A DNA stretch of 64,000 nt from Proteles cristata cristata. Lineage: Eukaryota > Chordata > Mammalia > Carnivora > Hyaenidae. The stretch spans positions 1,302,001 through 1,366,000 of the forward strand of contig JAESUZ010002613.1 in NCBI GenBank assembly GCA_017311185.1. The letters are read 5' to 3'. The number at the start of each line of letters is the position of its first letter. The stretch's first letter is position 1. Under the pieces are notes generated by a model. It was given only the letters and a program-made list of their open reading frames with translations. It searched no databases and was not told where the DNA came from. This document shows, piece by piece, positions 29,757-40,596 of this stretch. Position numbers and translations under genes: made by a program.

Positions 29757-29992
29757 GGGGGGCACCTGGGTGGTTCAGTCAGGTAAGCACCTGACTTTGG
29801 CTCCCGTTGTGATCTCATGACTCAGGAGTTCAAGCCTCACATTGGACTGTAAGCACACAGTTCACTTTGGAACCTCTGTTCCCTTCCCTCTATACCTGTT
29901 CCCCACAGGTTCCCTTCCATTCTCACTCCCACACCCCCTCCCTCTCTCTCCCTCTCTCTCTCTCCCAAAAATAAATAAAGATTTAAAAAATT
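29757..29992 (+). mobile_element. SINEC-type SINE, diverged
   Basis: Head GGGGGGCACCTGGGTGGTTC, diverged centre, CT tract and AAATAAAT tail. Confidence 0.9.
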
Positions 29993-30189
29993 TTAGGAAG
30001 TTACCACTTTGAAAAAAAATTGACAAACTTTTGGATACATTATGTATAAAAAAACAGAGGACTCAAGAGTAGAATGAGAAATGAAGTGGAATTACGTCAA
30101 ATTCACAAAAATATTAGAAGTATTACAAAATGTTTTTAATATTTGTATGCTAACAAATTAGATAACATAGATGAAACCAAAGTGATTTC

Positions 30190-31090
30190 CATGGGGATTA
30201 GATTCAGTGACATTCCCTGGATGTCCATGATTTTGCAGAATTCCTTGTATGTGTGCTAACCAGGTACTGGGTAGGGGTGCAAACATTATTTTGGGACATT
30301 CTTCCAACACCTAGACCTCTCAGGATGAACAGGAATCTTTCTCTTGTGACACATAGAATAAATTTATCTTCATAGAGCTAAACCTTCTATTTCACATGAC
30401 CCTTATCAACCAAGAAGGTCTAGTTTGTTTCATTTCAACATATTTCATAAGAGACTCAGAGCAATGATAGCAATAAGTTGTTTACTTGAGTGTCCATAGG
30501 ATCTATGAAATGGATGTGACCTGGTTTGCGAACGTCTGAACTTGGAGAAACTAGATGAATGATTCCACTCTGGGCTGGGTAAAGAGAGGCAGTGTTTTGC
30601 TGTAGAATATTTCAATGATATCATCATTCTGTAAATCATATGGGAGACTATTTGACATGATTTGTGTATTTTCACTTCTCCATGGTAGGACTAAGTTGTG
30701 CGTAGTTTCTACCCTATTTAATAAAATATGTCCCAAGACAACCTCATCTCCATGTGTTACTTTTTTGTGTGTTCACTGTCTTTTTTTTTCTTTACAGTAG
30801 AATCAGAATTTGCTCACAGGAGCCTATGTGACATGGATCCTCACCTTGTGGAGAATGACTCTTCAGAAGGAGAAACAAAATACAGGTTAATATGTCTGCT
30901 ACTTTGAAAATAACCAGAGTGTTTACAATTGTCCAATAACAACTGGAGAACAAGACAATGCGAGAGGTGCACTTAAAATGTATCAATGTATGAGCACCTT
31001 GAAGGCTCATATTTAAGGGTGTGTCTCGTCACTTAGCCAACGTCATGATCTCTGGGTTCGTGAGATAGAGCCGTGGGTCTAGCTCTGTGC
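30190..31090 (+). pseudogene. FAM90A-like remnant without exon 4
   Basis: 30190-30370 aligns with intron 3 of the intact FAM90A-like gene (about 41890-42075). From about 30395 to 30900 it aligns with that gene's 3' flank (about 43562-44090), including GAATAAAATGTGTC-like DNA around the polyadenylation signal and the GATCCTCACGTAGTGGAGGA block. Nothing between them remains, so the large last coding exon is deleted. A decayed SINE stretch (about 31000-31090) follows, as it does downstream of the intact gene. This copy cannot code for a FAM90A protein. Confidence 0.75.
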
Positions 31091-31794
31091 TTTAGCACCG
31101 AGTTGACTCAAGATTCCCTGAGAAGAGCAATGCCTGCTCCTTGCCCGTACAGAGCAGTGCTTTGGGGTTGATCCCTTCTGTCTCTGCAGACGTGTGTAGC
31201 CAGAAGGCAGAGCAATCTGCCTATGTGATGGCCATCCTATGTCCCTTTCATGAAGAGGGAAGCATGGAAGCCACAGGGTGAGCTCCACCCAACACAGCAT
31301 GCAGGCAATCTGTGTGTCACCTGGCTCAGAGGCTGTTCCCTTTCCCCGGCCCCTCACTCAGGCCCTGCACACTGCCCCCTTCCTATCGTATCACATCGGA
31401 CAAAACCATAATCATTTGGCTCTCACCGTAGGATTCATTTGATTCATGTCACATGCTTGCCGTTTTACCCTGGGAACCTCACCCACCTTCTGCAATGTCT
31501 TTCCTCTGCAGATAATCCTGTCAGTTTTCTATGGCTCCTCTGGGGCTTCATCCAAAGGACATGCCTGATATCTTTGGTAAGACTGTACGGACAATGGACC
31601 ATTATGGCCAAGTGTCTTTGGCTTTGTCGTGAATGTGGAAACTGTGTGAGAGGACATGAATCTATTACCTGAGATCGTCTATTACAAACAGACGCATTGA
31701 GGGGCAGCCAGAATTCTCATTGGAATTCTTGTTTCCGTCCACTCACTGAGTCAGAGTGGGGCTTCCTCAAATGGAATGTAGAAAACGTCTTGTT

Positions 31795-32815
31795 CACGGC
31801 CAAGGAAATCATCAACAAAACTAACAGGCCCCCGACGAAATGGAACAGAGAGCTGCAAAATGACATATCGGATAAAGGGGCTTGTATCCAAACTCTATAA
31901 GCAACTCACCACACTCCACGCCCAGAAAACAAATCATCCAGTGAAGAAATGGGCAGAAGCCTGGAACAGACACTTCTCCAAAGACGACATCCAGACGGCC
32001 AACAGACCCAGGAAACGAACCTCCGCGTCCCCCTTCCTCGGAGAATTACAAAACAAAGCCACACTTACAGACCACGTCACACCGGCCAGAGTGGCTCACA
32101 GGAACAAATCAAGAGACTACAGATGCTGGCGAGGATGTGGAGAGACGGGCAACCTTTTCCGCTATTGGTAGGAATGTCAACTGGTGCAGTCGCTCGGGAA
32201 AACAGTGTGGAGGTTCCTCAAAACAGTAACAATAGAACTCCCAAATGACCCAGCAAGAGCACTGCTAGGAATTTACCCAAGGGATCCAGCGGTGCCGAGG
32301 CATAGGGGCGTATGCACCCCAACGTTCATAGCAGCACTGTCAACAATAGCCATCTCCCGGAAAGAACGTAAATGTCCATCAACGGACGAATGGATCAAGA
32401 AGATGTGGTGTATGTATACAGTGGAATACTAGATGGCAGTGAGAAAGAATGACATCTGGCCATCGGAAGCAACGTCGATGGAACTCAAGGGTATCATGCT
32501 AAGTGAAATAAGTCAGGCAGAGCAAGACAGATTCCATATGCATTCACTCATGTGTGGAACAGGAGAAACTTCACAGAGGACTCTAGGGGAGGGGAGGGGG
32601 TAAAACGTGTTAAGGAGAGGGAGGGAGGCAAAGCATTAAAAACCTCTTAAATACTGAGAACAAACTGAGTGTCGATGGGGATGTGTGAGGGGGAAATGGG
32701 TGATGGGCATGGAGGAGGGTACTTGTTGGCATGAACACTGGGTGTCTGTTATACGAAAACCAGCTTGACCATAAACTATATTTCAAAGAACAGAGAACTT
32801 CCTGGTTGAAGATTG
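31795..32815 (+). mobile_element. LINE-1 fragment in unit A (ORF2 C-terminus and 3' UTR)
   Basis: 5'-truncated L1 whose translation shows the ORF2 C-terminal motifs (HFSKDD, CWRGCGE, CPSTDEWIKKMW). Frame 31860-32171 ends at TAG (TATTGGTAG), where unit B has TGG, so ORF2 is interrupted here. Confidence 0.9.
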
Positions 32816-33754
32816 TTGAACTGCACAATGGTTCATTATCTGATGACTGTCAATTTTGCTTCTGGAAAAAAGGATGTCCTCGGAAAGCTGGTCATTTCAC
32901 TATCTTGAGTGATATCAGAGAACCCACGTCCTTTCCTGTTCGTCAGGGTTTTGAAAAATCATGTTCTTGGCTGCCAAATGACAAAAATTCTGTAGAGCCA
33001 AAAATGATGGCGAATGAAAACATCAGGAAAAGCATTTGTCTCTGTGAAACAATACTTATACTAGCTCATTTCTCGGGTGTGTGTGTGTGCGTGTCTGTGA
33101 GTGAGTGATGCAGATGTCCACTCAGGAACTGAAGGTTGGATACGAAAATTTCGACTTACAATTGTGGACTTGTGTGTGGCTGTTTCCTTCGTGGCAAATG
33201 TGTGCTGCTCTGGGTGCATGTTCCCCTAAGATTCTGCTGAAATGAGAGGAAAACAACAATGAAACTCCTTCACGTTGATGAAGCCGTTCGATCTATAATC
33301 CACCGGGTCAACTTGAACTCTTTCAATTACACAAATAACATGTCAAGAAGGACATTTTCCTGAGGACATTGTATTGATTTTTAGAGGTTTTATAAACATT
33401 AGAAAATACTTGGTGGCTTCAGAGAAGAGAATCTTATGGTCTCACAGTCCAGAGTCCAGAACTAAAAATCAAGATGCCAGTCAGATCAAATTCCTTCTGA
33501 AGCCATGTCAGTGTAAGGACCAGTTAGTGTATTGTCAGTATATTCCTCTCTTTCATGCCAAAGACACTTTGGTATCTTCTCTTCCTAAGGTGTATCTCCT
33601 CCTGCTAAGGGTTATAGACTTCTAGAAACTTTTCTTTCCTCACACCAACTTCTTCTAGGGAACCAGCATTCCTCATTGTCTAATGGGAACTGATCATTGT
33701 AACAAGTATGAAGGAATTCTCTTGTCCAATCAAATATATGTGGACTCTAACACC
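32816..33754. other. Unrecognised part of unit A
   Basis: Sequence shared with unit B (48466-49400). It holds a short (GT)n at 33077-33105. No gene is recognised. Confidence 0.5.
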
Positions 33755-34072
33755 CAAACAGGTGAGCATAGGCAAAGCAATAAGAGAGAGAGAGACAGAG
33801 AGACAGAGACAGCGACCGAGGCAGAGAGAGATAGAAGCGAGCCATAAGAGACTCTCAGCCACAGAGAACATACTAAACTGTTGGATGAGAAGTGGATGGG
33901 GCATGGGCTAGATGGGTGGTGGGCATTAAGGAGGGAACTCGTGATGAGCCCCGGGTGTGGTATGTACATGACGAATTCCTAAAGACTCCTGCTGAAACCA
34001 GTCTCACTCTACATGTTAATAACTAGGATTTAAATAAACATTGGAAATCCAAAAGCAAGAAACAAGAGGAGC
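33755..34072 (+). mobile_element. LINE-1 3' UTR fragment in unit A
   Basis: L1 3' end with AAGAGACTCTCAGCCACAGAGA and GTGGTGGGCATTAAGGAGG followed by an A-rich end. Matched in unit B at 49400-49710. Confidence 0.8.
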
Positions 34073-34073
34073 G

Positions 34074-34253
34074 CAGAAGGCTCAATCGATTGAGGGTCCA
34101 CCTCTGGATTTCTGCTCAGGTCATTTGGTTCACAATTTGTCTGTTACATGCCCACACTGGGATCGGCGCTGACAGCCCTGAGCCTGCTTGGAATTCTCTC
34201 TGCTTATTTCTCTGCCTCTCCCCAGCTTGCCAACTGGACGGCTCTCCCTCTCC

Positions 34254-34303
<50 letters not shown>

Positions 34304-34353
34304 GTCTCTCTCTCACATTCTCTCTGTCTGTGTCTCAGGTCCTCTCTCTCTCT
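34074..34353 (+). mobile_element. Old SINE with long (CT)n, unit A
   Basis: Diverged SINE body (CACACTGGGATCGGCGCTGA) followed by a long CT microsatellite. Matched in unit B, where the CT tract differs in structure. Confidence 0.75.
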
Positions 34354-34371
34354 CTAGATAAGCAAACAGTT

Positions 34372-34572
34372 TTTTTTTTATTTCTAGGAGAGAGAGAGAG
34401 ACAGCGTGAGAAGGGGAGGTTCAGAGAGAGAGGGAGCCACAGACTGAAACAGGCTCCAGGCTCCGAGCTGGCAGTCAGCACAGAACCCGAAGCGGGGCTC
34501 GAACCCACAAACCGCGAGATCATAACCCAAGCAAAAGTCAAACGCTCAACCGACTAAGCCACCCAGTCGCCC
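34372..34572 (-). mobile_element. SINE inserted only in unit A
   Basis: Reverse felid SINE ending GCCACCCAGTCGCCCC. The duplication CTAGATAAGCAAACAGTTT is at 34354-34372 and 34573-34591. Unit B has a single uninterrupted site (near 50021-50040), so this insertion followed the unit duplication. Confidence 0.96.
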
Positions 34573-34591
34573 CTAGATAAGCAAACAGTTT

Positions 34592-35440
34592 AAACGATTA
34601 AAGTAAACAATAGAGAGAAAAAACACAATTCCTGCAGGCCTGGTTGGTTCTGAAACCTCGTCTGGAGATACCGACACATTAAAGCCACCGCTTACACAAG
34701 GATGCATTGTTCCCTGCATTTGCAAATCCCAACGTTAAACTCTGTATAAAGGTCACAAATCCACAGCAAACAGGTCCTGAATCAAGGGACCCGAAAACCA
34801 CCTTGCTACGTCATTTCCCAGGAGTCCCAGTGAAACTGTGGCAAAGGACGGATTTACCATACGTTCTCCTATTGGGAAGGGGACATATGTTCTCTTATGG
34901 GAAGGGCACTCCACAATTCAAATAGGATTTCCAAAGCTGCAAACCAGACACAGGATGTCTCCTGTTACAATTTCTAGGCCACATCTACCTAGAAAAAGAT
35001 GTTTCCAATGACCTTCATGAGAGTTGTCCACACGGATCACACGGAGAGAGTTCGGGAGATTTAAATCAAAGCCATGAACAGTCATCATTCCCAAATAATT
35101 TGTTGGAGCCACAGACATTCTGGTTGATGGAGAAGAGGCCCTCCGAAATGATAGCTGAGCTCAAGTGGTCAAACGGTTTCCATAGCCTGAGAAGTTAATA
35201 GCCCTCCTTCCTTGACACTTTATGGTATCTAAAAGCAAAGTGGAGACTCACAAAAGGACTTGCCCGAGGCTGGAAGATCTCAAGTGAGGGTGTCCAGAGA
35301 GGGAGCCATGGAACTGAGGGAGGCAAAGCAAGGGGTGAGCTGTGTTCTGGGTCCCTTGAGGGAGGGAGGGGGTGCGCTTAGGCTGGGCTGAGTGGTGCCT
35401 CTGCAGGCGAGTGACCACACCCACAGACTTAGGATGGCAT
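34592..35440. other. Upstream region of USP17L-A
   Basis: Shared with unit B at very high identity. No coding exon is supported. A frame open in B (50155-50646) is broken by TAG at 34922 here. Confidence 0.5.
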
Positions 35441-35451
35441 CTCCAGCTCGT

Positions 35452-35489
35452 AGCTGATTGGATGACGTGTTCCTAGACGGGTGGGTGGG
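35452..35489 (+). promoter_or_regulatory. Probable USP17L-A promoter motifs
   Basis: Inverted CCAAT (ATTGG, 35457-35461), TGACGT (35463-35468, CRE-like) and a GGGTGGGTGGGG CACCC/Sp-type box (about 35479-35490) lie about 125-160 bp upstream of the ATG. The same motifs sit before USP17L-B. No TATA box is seen. Confidence 0.45.
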
Positions 35490-35613
35490 GCAAGCTATCA
35501 AAGGGCCGAGGAGGGGGCCACCGCCGTCCTGCTGAGACCGGGCCCTGACAGAAGCATCAGTCTGCCGCGCGAGGCTCCGCCTGCGAGGTCCTGTCAACGC
35601 TGTTGCCGGAGAC

Positions 35614-37230
35614 ATGGAGGCTGCTTCTGCCCACCGCCCGGAGGAGTTTCAGTTCAGTGTCTTTCCGAAACTCACGTCGTGCTGGCCCACGACAGCGGGT
35701 GCTGAAGGCCACAGGGGACCCGCAGCTCTAGCCGAGATGCCATCACCATCGTCGCAGACACGCCGCAACCTGCCTAACCTGCAACGCGCCGCTCCCGCGT
35801 CAACACGGCTGTCTCCCACCAAGGACGCTGCGAGTTGGAGGGGACCTCCTGGGATCGGGGCTGGGCTGCAGAACGTGGGAAACACGTGCTACGTGAACGC
35901 AGCCCTGCAGTGTCTGACCTACACACCACCCCTCGCCAGCTCGATGCTGTCCCAGGAGCACTCCCGGAGCTGTGGGAAGCACACCTCCTGTGTGCAGTGT
36001 GCTCTGCAGGCTCACGTGACCCGGGCCCTCGGCCGTCCCGCAGATGTGATCCGGCCTCCTGCCACCCTGCTCACCGCCTTCCACACCCACAGGCAGGAAG
36101 ATGCCCATGAGTTTCTCATGTTCACGCTGGATGCGATGCAGCAAGCGTGGACGCAGGAGGACAAGCCTTCGGGGCCTCGGGCTGACGGCAGCAGCCTCAT
36201 CCGGCAAATCTTCGGAGGGTACTGGAGGTCGCGAATACAGTTTCATCGCTGCCAGGGCGTTTCCAGCACTTTGGACCCTTACCTGGACATTAGCCTGGAC
36301 ATCAGGGCAGCTCAGAGTGTGAGCCAAGCTTTGCGGCAGTTGGTGCAGCCCGAACGGCTCGATGGGGAAAATGCCTATCGTTGTCGGACTTGTCTCGACA
36401 AGGTGCCTGCGTCCAAGACGTTGACTCTGCACACATGCTCCAAGGTCCTGATGCTCGTCTTGAAACGATTCTGCCATTTCACGGGCAACAAACTGGCTCA
36501 GGAAGTCCAATATCCTGAGTGCCTGGACATGCAGCAGTACATGTGTGAGCCGAAGGCGGGGTCCAGGATTTACGTGCTCTACGCTGTCCTGGTGCACGCG
36601 GGGTGGAATTGTCAGCGCGGACATTACTTCTGTTACGTCAGAGCTGGGAATGGCCAGTGGTACAAAATGGATGATGCGAAGGTGACCGCCAGCGATGTGA
36701 CTTCTGCCCTGAGCCAACAAGCCTATGTCCTCTTTTACATCCAGAAGAGTGAATTGGAAAGAGACCGAGCGTGGGGGCCAGGCGGTGGGAAATCCACATC
36801 CCCACAGGCTGACCACGCACACAGGCGTGGGGCCCAACGGGGGCCTGAGACAGACCCCAACATCAAGGATCCTGAGTTGGAGGATCGCGGGGAAGACACA
36901 CCACGGCAACCGATCACGTTAGAAGAGTGGAAACTCCTCCAGGAAAGCCGCCGTCCCAGGTCTGAATTCAACCTCAAGAAGATAGAATCGGCTCTTCCCG
37001 CCCATGCCATCTTAATTCACCAGTCTAAATACAGAGAGGAGGGGGCAAAGGAACCTCGTGAACAGACCCTCGACCGACTCAACAATTCAGCCTGGGACAT
37101 CCCGTCTCACGGGCCAACAGACGATGGCAAAGTCCCCCGTCTCACAGGCAGAGCCAGAGCTCCCAAGAGGAAGAACAGGAAGGGCCAGGGCTCTCGGGAA
37201 GCCGTCCAGGGACCTCGCTACAGGCTTTGA
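35614..37230 (+). CDS. USP17L: USP17-like deubiquitinase A
   Basis: Ubiquitin-specific cysteine protease (peptidase C19) of the DUB/USP17 family. Known members are cytokine-inducible, remove ubiquitin from signalling proteins, and affect growth and death. It is one intronless frame of 538 residues (human USP17L proteins are about 530). The Cys box GNTCYVNAALQCL gives catalytic Cys92. The QEDAHEFL block is at 161-168. CxxC is at 257/260. GHYFCYV gives His337, and KMDD gives Asp353. These are 3 residues past the human triad numbers (89/334/350). The C-terminal tail includes RARAPKRKNRK, a basic stretch like that in human members. The ATG follows CGGAGAC and agrees with the family N-terminus (MEAASAHRPEE). 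The gene looks intact. Symbol given at family level only. Confidence 0.95.
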   Translation: MEAASAHRPEEFQFSVFPKLTSCWPTTAGAEGHRGPAALAEMPSPSSQTRRNLPNLQRAAPASTRLSPTKDAASWRGPPGIGAGLQNVGNTCYVNAALQCLTYTPPLASSMLSQEHSRSCGKHTSCVQCALQAHVTRALGRPADVIRPPATLLTAFHTHRQEDAHEFLMFTLDAMQQAWTQEDKPSGPRADGSSLIRQIFGGYWRSRIQFHRCQGVSSTLDPYLDISLDIRAAQSVSQALRQLVQPERLDGENAYRCRTCLDKVPASKTLTLHTCSKVLMLVLKRFCHFTGNKLAQEVQYPECLDMQQYMCEPKAGSRIYVLYAVLVHAGWNCQRGHYFCYVRAGNGQWYKMDDAKVTASDVTSALSQQAYVLFYIQKSELERDRAWGPGGGKSTSPQADHAHRRGAQRGPETDPNIKDPELEDRGEDTPRQPITLEEWKLLQESRRPRSEFNLKKIESALPAHAILIHQSKYREEGAKEPREQTLDRLNNSAWDIPSHGPTDDGKVPRLTGRARAPKRKNRKGQGSREAVQGPRYRL

Positions 37231-37735
37231 CATATGTGCCTGTACACGTACACACTCACCCACCGACGCTCAATCACTCACAATCCCTTGCAGGGCCTAT
37301 TCTGTATGTTGGAGGTGTGTGTGATCCGGACGTGTGGAGGGAACCATGGATTGGTTTGTTTACACGGGATATGGCTCCCACATGACCTGGAGAATCCTGA
37401 GCTTTTAGGCTCGCTATCTATGATGTGACTGCACAGGTTAGGGTTTAGGACTCCATGTTTGGAAGATTTCTCCTCTCCGTCAGCACAAGGGAGAATTGGG
37501 AGCCAATCAGAGCCGGAAAGGATCATAGGGAGTGTGCAGTCAGGCATGAAGATGAGAACCAGGGCTGAGCACCTGGAGTCCATGTGAACATGACAGACAC
37601 CCAAGGGCCCGCCAATGAATTCCTTATTGTCTGTTCATTGAAACACTCCATTTGCTCCTATTAATTCCCACTACTTTCTAGGCTCTGGTGTGTAGTAGCT
37701 CTGGTGAGTTCCTAGCGATTCCGTCCTAGTGCCTA
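37231..37735. other. 3' flank of USP17L-A
   Basis: Similar to the flank of USP17L-B (52690-53000) but much more diverged than the genes themselves. No clear AATAAA is seen here. Confidence 0.5.
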
Positions 37736-37739
37736 GATG

Positions 37740-38035
37740 TGAGGAGCACGAGGCGATGGGATGGGTAGAATGACAGGGCCTGAGAGGTCACATGACCCGG
37801 GCCCATAGGGAAGTGCACGAGGGCAGGGAGAGCTCCTCAACTGACTGTGGCATGAGCACACCGGAGCCAGAGCCTCGTCCACGGGAGTCCCGTCGTTCTC
37901 TATCTGTGCGAACGTCTCCAGACCGAGAAGAGGAGCCCCCGTGTACACGACGTGGGTGTGGACCCTGTGGCCTTCCACGGGGTGGCAGAGAAATAGGACA
38001 GGGAGGAAATGGAGCTTGTCATGGTCTTCTCCTCA
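37740..38035 (+). repeat. Decayed extra copy of the FAM90A promoter/5' exon region
   Basis: It aligns with 39320-39615: the GAGAGGTCA...TGACC palindrome (37785-37798), then the GAGGAGC...CC and GTGTGGACCCTGTGGCC parts and the GGCAGAGA...GGACAGGGAG...AATGGAGCTTGTC block. The TATA-like position is lost. It lies 1.6 kb upstream of the better copy, probably a local duplication. Confidence 0.65.
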
Positions 38036-38039
38036 ACGG

Positions 38040-38480
38040 CGGTGGGAACAAAGGGGAAATAGGATTCATGGCAACGAGCCGGTCCAAACTTGCTGCAGGC
38101 CAGGGGATATCGGAAGAACAGGCAAAGGGGGGCCTCTGCTCTGGCCTCACGCGCCTCCCCTTCCCTCCCCAACCCACTATCCCGAGGATTCTCCTTGGGG
38201 AGTGGTCCCCAGAGGGGCTGGAGCCAGGCTAGCCATGTGGAGGGACAGGCTGGCCTGGACGTGAGGCGAGCCCACCTGAGAGTTGAGAGGATTGGCAAGG
38301 GGTGTGGCGATGGGTGCGGCAGGGGGAGGAATGCTGCGGGGCAGGGTGGGGCAGTGGCCCCTGCCATCCCGGGAGGCCAGGCTGAGGCTGGACGAAGCCG
38401 TGGGCGGGGCTGCAGGGCACGAGGCTGGGAGAGGGCCGCGTCTCGAGGCCAGTGCACAGAGGCCGCCGGAGCAGCCTCCG
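38040..38480 (+). repeat. GC-rich repeat element, copy 1
   Basis: Element with TTGGGGAGTGGTCCCCAGAG (an imperfect palindrome) and GGGCGGGGCTGCAGGGCACG. Close copies lie at about 44930-45360 (+) and 63640-63900 (-). It is not a repeat family I can name. Its long open frames lack motifs and differ between copies. Confidence 0.7.
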
Positions 38481-39320
38481 GGAGAAGACAGGAGAGGCCA
38501 GTTCTCCAGTGCACACCCCGGTCCTCATGGGGATGGGGGGAGTGGAGGGGGCACATCCCCACAGTGCCAACGGCATCGCACAAGGAGGCCCCCCACCACC
38601 GCCAGTGGGAGTGCTGTAGGACGGACTGCTCGGGGAGAAAGGTGCTCGCTTGAATTACGGGTAGGAATGCCCACTGAAGAAAGGTCCACGTTTCCTTCAG
38701 CCACTTGCCCTCCAAGATCCCAAGGACATCCACCGGACACAGTGTCCATGGCGGATGCCAGCCAGCTCATGAAACAGGGTGGAAGTCACAGCGACAGTCA
38801 CCAAGAGGAGAAAGGGCTACAGAGAACGTCGGAGCTGCTGCGAAAGAAGAAAGAGCCCGACACGAGGAGACCGGCAGACAGGGAGCCCCATGCGTCAACA
38901 CAGGGACGTGTCAGAAACAGTGATGTGGGTCACGAGACCACGTGCCACAGAAGCTAGTCCCAAGGGGACCCTGAGCACCGGGGATCCCATTCCTCCGAAT
39001 GTCCTAGCAAGCGCAGTCATCGTCCTAGAGACACACGGCAGAACGGGGAGGGTGGCCTGTGCAGTGAAGGGACACCGGAAATCGGTCAGGGACACACCGC
39101 CCCCTGGGGGAAAATGAGGAGCCTGGACACGGGCGACGCTGTAGGGGCCCCCAACAACATGAACGTCCATGACGCCAGGGGCCCCTGAAGCTTCCGTCTA
39201 GGCACACCAGAAACACGAGGTCAGCAAGGGAACAAGGCAGACCCAGGCATGTCTCTGTTTCCTAGGGTCAAGATGGCTTCTGATCGCCACACACAGCTCA
39301 ACGATTCGTCCCTAGTGTCT
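38481..39320. other. FAM90A-like upstream sequence
   Basis: It matches 63000-63640 in reverse orientation (for example the region translating as MWVTRP...EASPKGT), so it belongs to the inverted FAM90A unit. No exon is supported. Confidence 0.55.
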
Positions 39321-39337
39321 AGCAGTGACGAGCCCCA

Positions 39338-39540
39338 AGCTGATTGGATGGCTGGCATGAGAGTGCTTGAGAGGTCACGTTGACCTTGGGCGGGTCTAAA
39401 AGTCTGGGAGGGAAGGGAGTGTCCCTCACTGCCCGTTGCTCCTCGGGCACGCTGGACGCATAGTCTCGTCCGCTGGAGCGCACCTGCTGCCCACCTTTCT
39501 GAACGTCTCGTGACACACAGGAGGAGCACCTCTGCATTTC
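39338..39540 (+). promoter_or_regulatory. FAM90A-like gene 1 promoter and probable noncoding exon
   Basis: In order: inverted CCAAT within AGCTGATTGGATG (39338-39350), a perfect palindromic half-site pair AGGTCACGTTGACCT (39372-39386), a TATA-like but mutated TCTAAAAG (39395-39402) and then about 140 bp ending in GCATTTCAG|GTGGGT, a splice donor kept in the inverted copy. Transcription probably starts near 39425. The motif pair spaced by 3 matches an estrogen-type response element; use by a receptor is untested. Confidence 0.5.
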
Positions 39541-40476
39541 AGGTGGGTTTGCACCCTGTGGGCCTCACAGGAGCTGGCAGAGACATGGCACAGGGAGCCA
39601 ATGGAGCTTGTCCTGGGCCTCTCCACACCAGGTGAAGGCCTCTTCCGGGTGGCGGCGAATTCCGAGAACAGAGGCTGGTGAAAGGCATGGCTCTCAACGT
39701 TGCTGAGGACGTGAGGTTCTCATTGGGCAGGACCTGAACCCCAGAGTCGGATGGCTGTGGGGTCGTGCAGGAGCGGTGACGGCATGCCGCTCCGTGTGGG
39801 CGTGGGGCCGCAGAGCCTAAGGAACTCGCTTGTTGTCCCGACTTTCAGATTTTCCTTTTCCATGGGGCACAAGTGAGTTCCGCATGGGGTCCTGAAGATT
39901 TCAACGTGAAATCCAAGGGTTCGGAGCCCCCGTGGGAAAGCTTGCCAGCCAGCGGAGCAGAAACCAGGAAATTTGGTGGATGGAATCTGGCTTCGAAAAG
40001 GCTTTCTCTCGGGCCTGGTGGGAGAGGCACCTTCGGGAGGGGCAAGCATCCTTCACTTTCCACGTTCAACTCTGGGGGCCACAGGTAGCACTGCCGTGGC
40101 GTTGATTCCGGGATGCGTCGGGGTCAGGGCTTTGGGTGTGCTTTGGCTTCCTCGGTCGTTGGGAGAGACTTCCTGAAAGTGTCCCCTTCGAGACACACAA
40201 GACCACGCCCCCAGCCTGGCCCTCCTGGTGCCCTCGTGCGGGTGGGTCTACGGGAGAGTGCTTAGACCATGCAGGAAGGAGGGGCCACACAGGGAGGTGA
40301 GGACTGTGTATGACCTGGTGGGCATGACGCCCCCTCACGCCTGCTGCCAGCAGTAGGGACGTGACGTGACGGAGCCGTCGTGTTTGGGGAATGACTCTCC
40401 TTTTTCCATTGGCGCAGGAAATCCAGAAATCCACGTGCGAGGAAGGCTGACTTGCCCCTCCAAAGAGCTGGGGCAG

Positions 40477-40596
40477 ATGGCGCGTGGTGTCAGGCAGCAC
40501 GGACCTTCCGGACCCTTGAAAGCCCTCAAAGGGAAGACGCAACGGAGAGTGCCCGTGGCGCCCAGGGTGCCCAGGCCAGAGGATGAGGATCCTCGG
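40477..40596 (+). CDS. FAM90A: FAM90A-like gene 1, coding exon 1
   Basis: 40 codons ending PEDEDPR before GTAAGT. The exon itself begins at about 40418, after GGCGCAG. It is basic and resembles the family N-terminus. Confidence 0.9.

Larger units (their letters stand above)
31090..37230 (+). repeat. Duplicated USP17L unit, copy A
   Basis: This segment is repeated at 46740-52690. Similarity is very high from about 31255 to the end of the USP17L coding region. The distance between matching positions is 15,644 bp at the left end and 15,448 bp in the gene. The difference equals one SINE and its duplication at 34354-34591, present only in copy A. An outer, more diverged similarity extends a few hundred bases on both sides. 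Confidence 0.9.

Noticed and set aside
35800..36909. 369-codon minus-strand frame opposite USP17L-A (and 401 codons opposite B)
   Set aside because: It is a mirror of the conserved GC-rich protease coding sequence. It has no family motif, and its ends differ between the copies.
38283..38957. 224-codon frame upstream of FAM90A-like gene 1
   Set aside because: It lies in the GC-rich repeat element. The other copies do not keep the same frame or ends.
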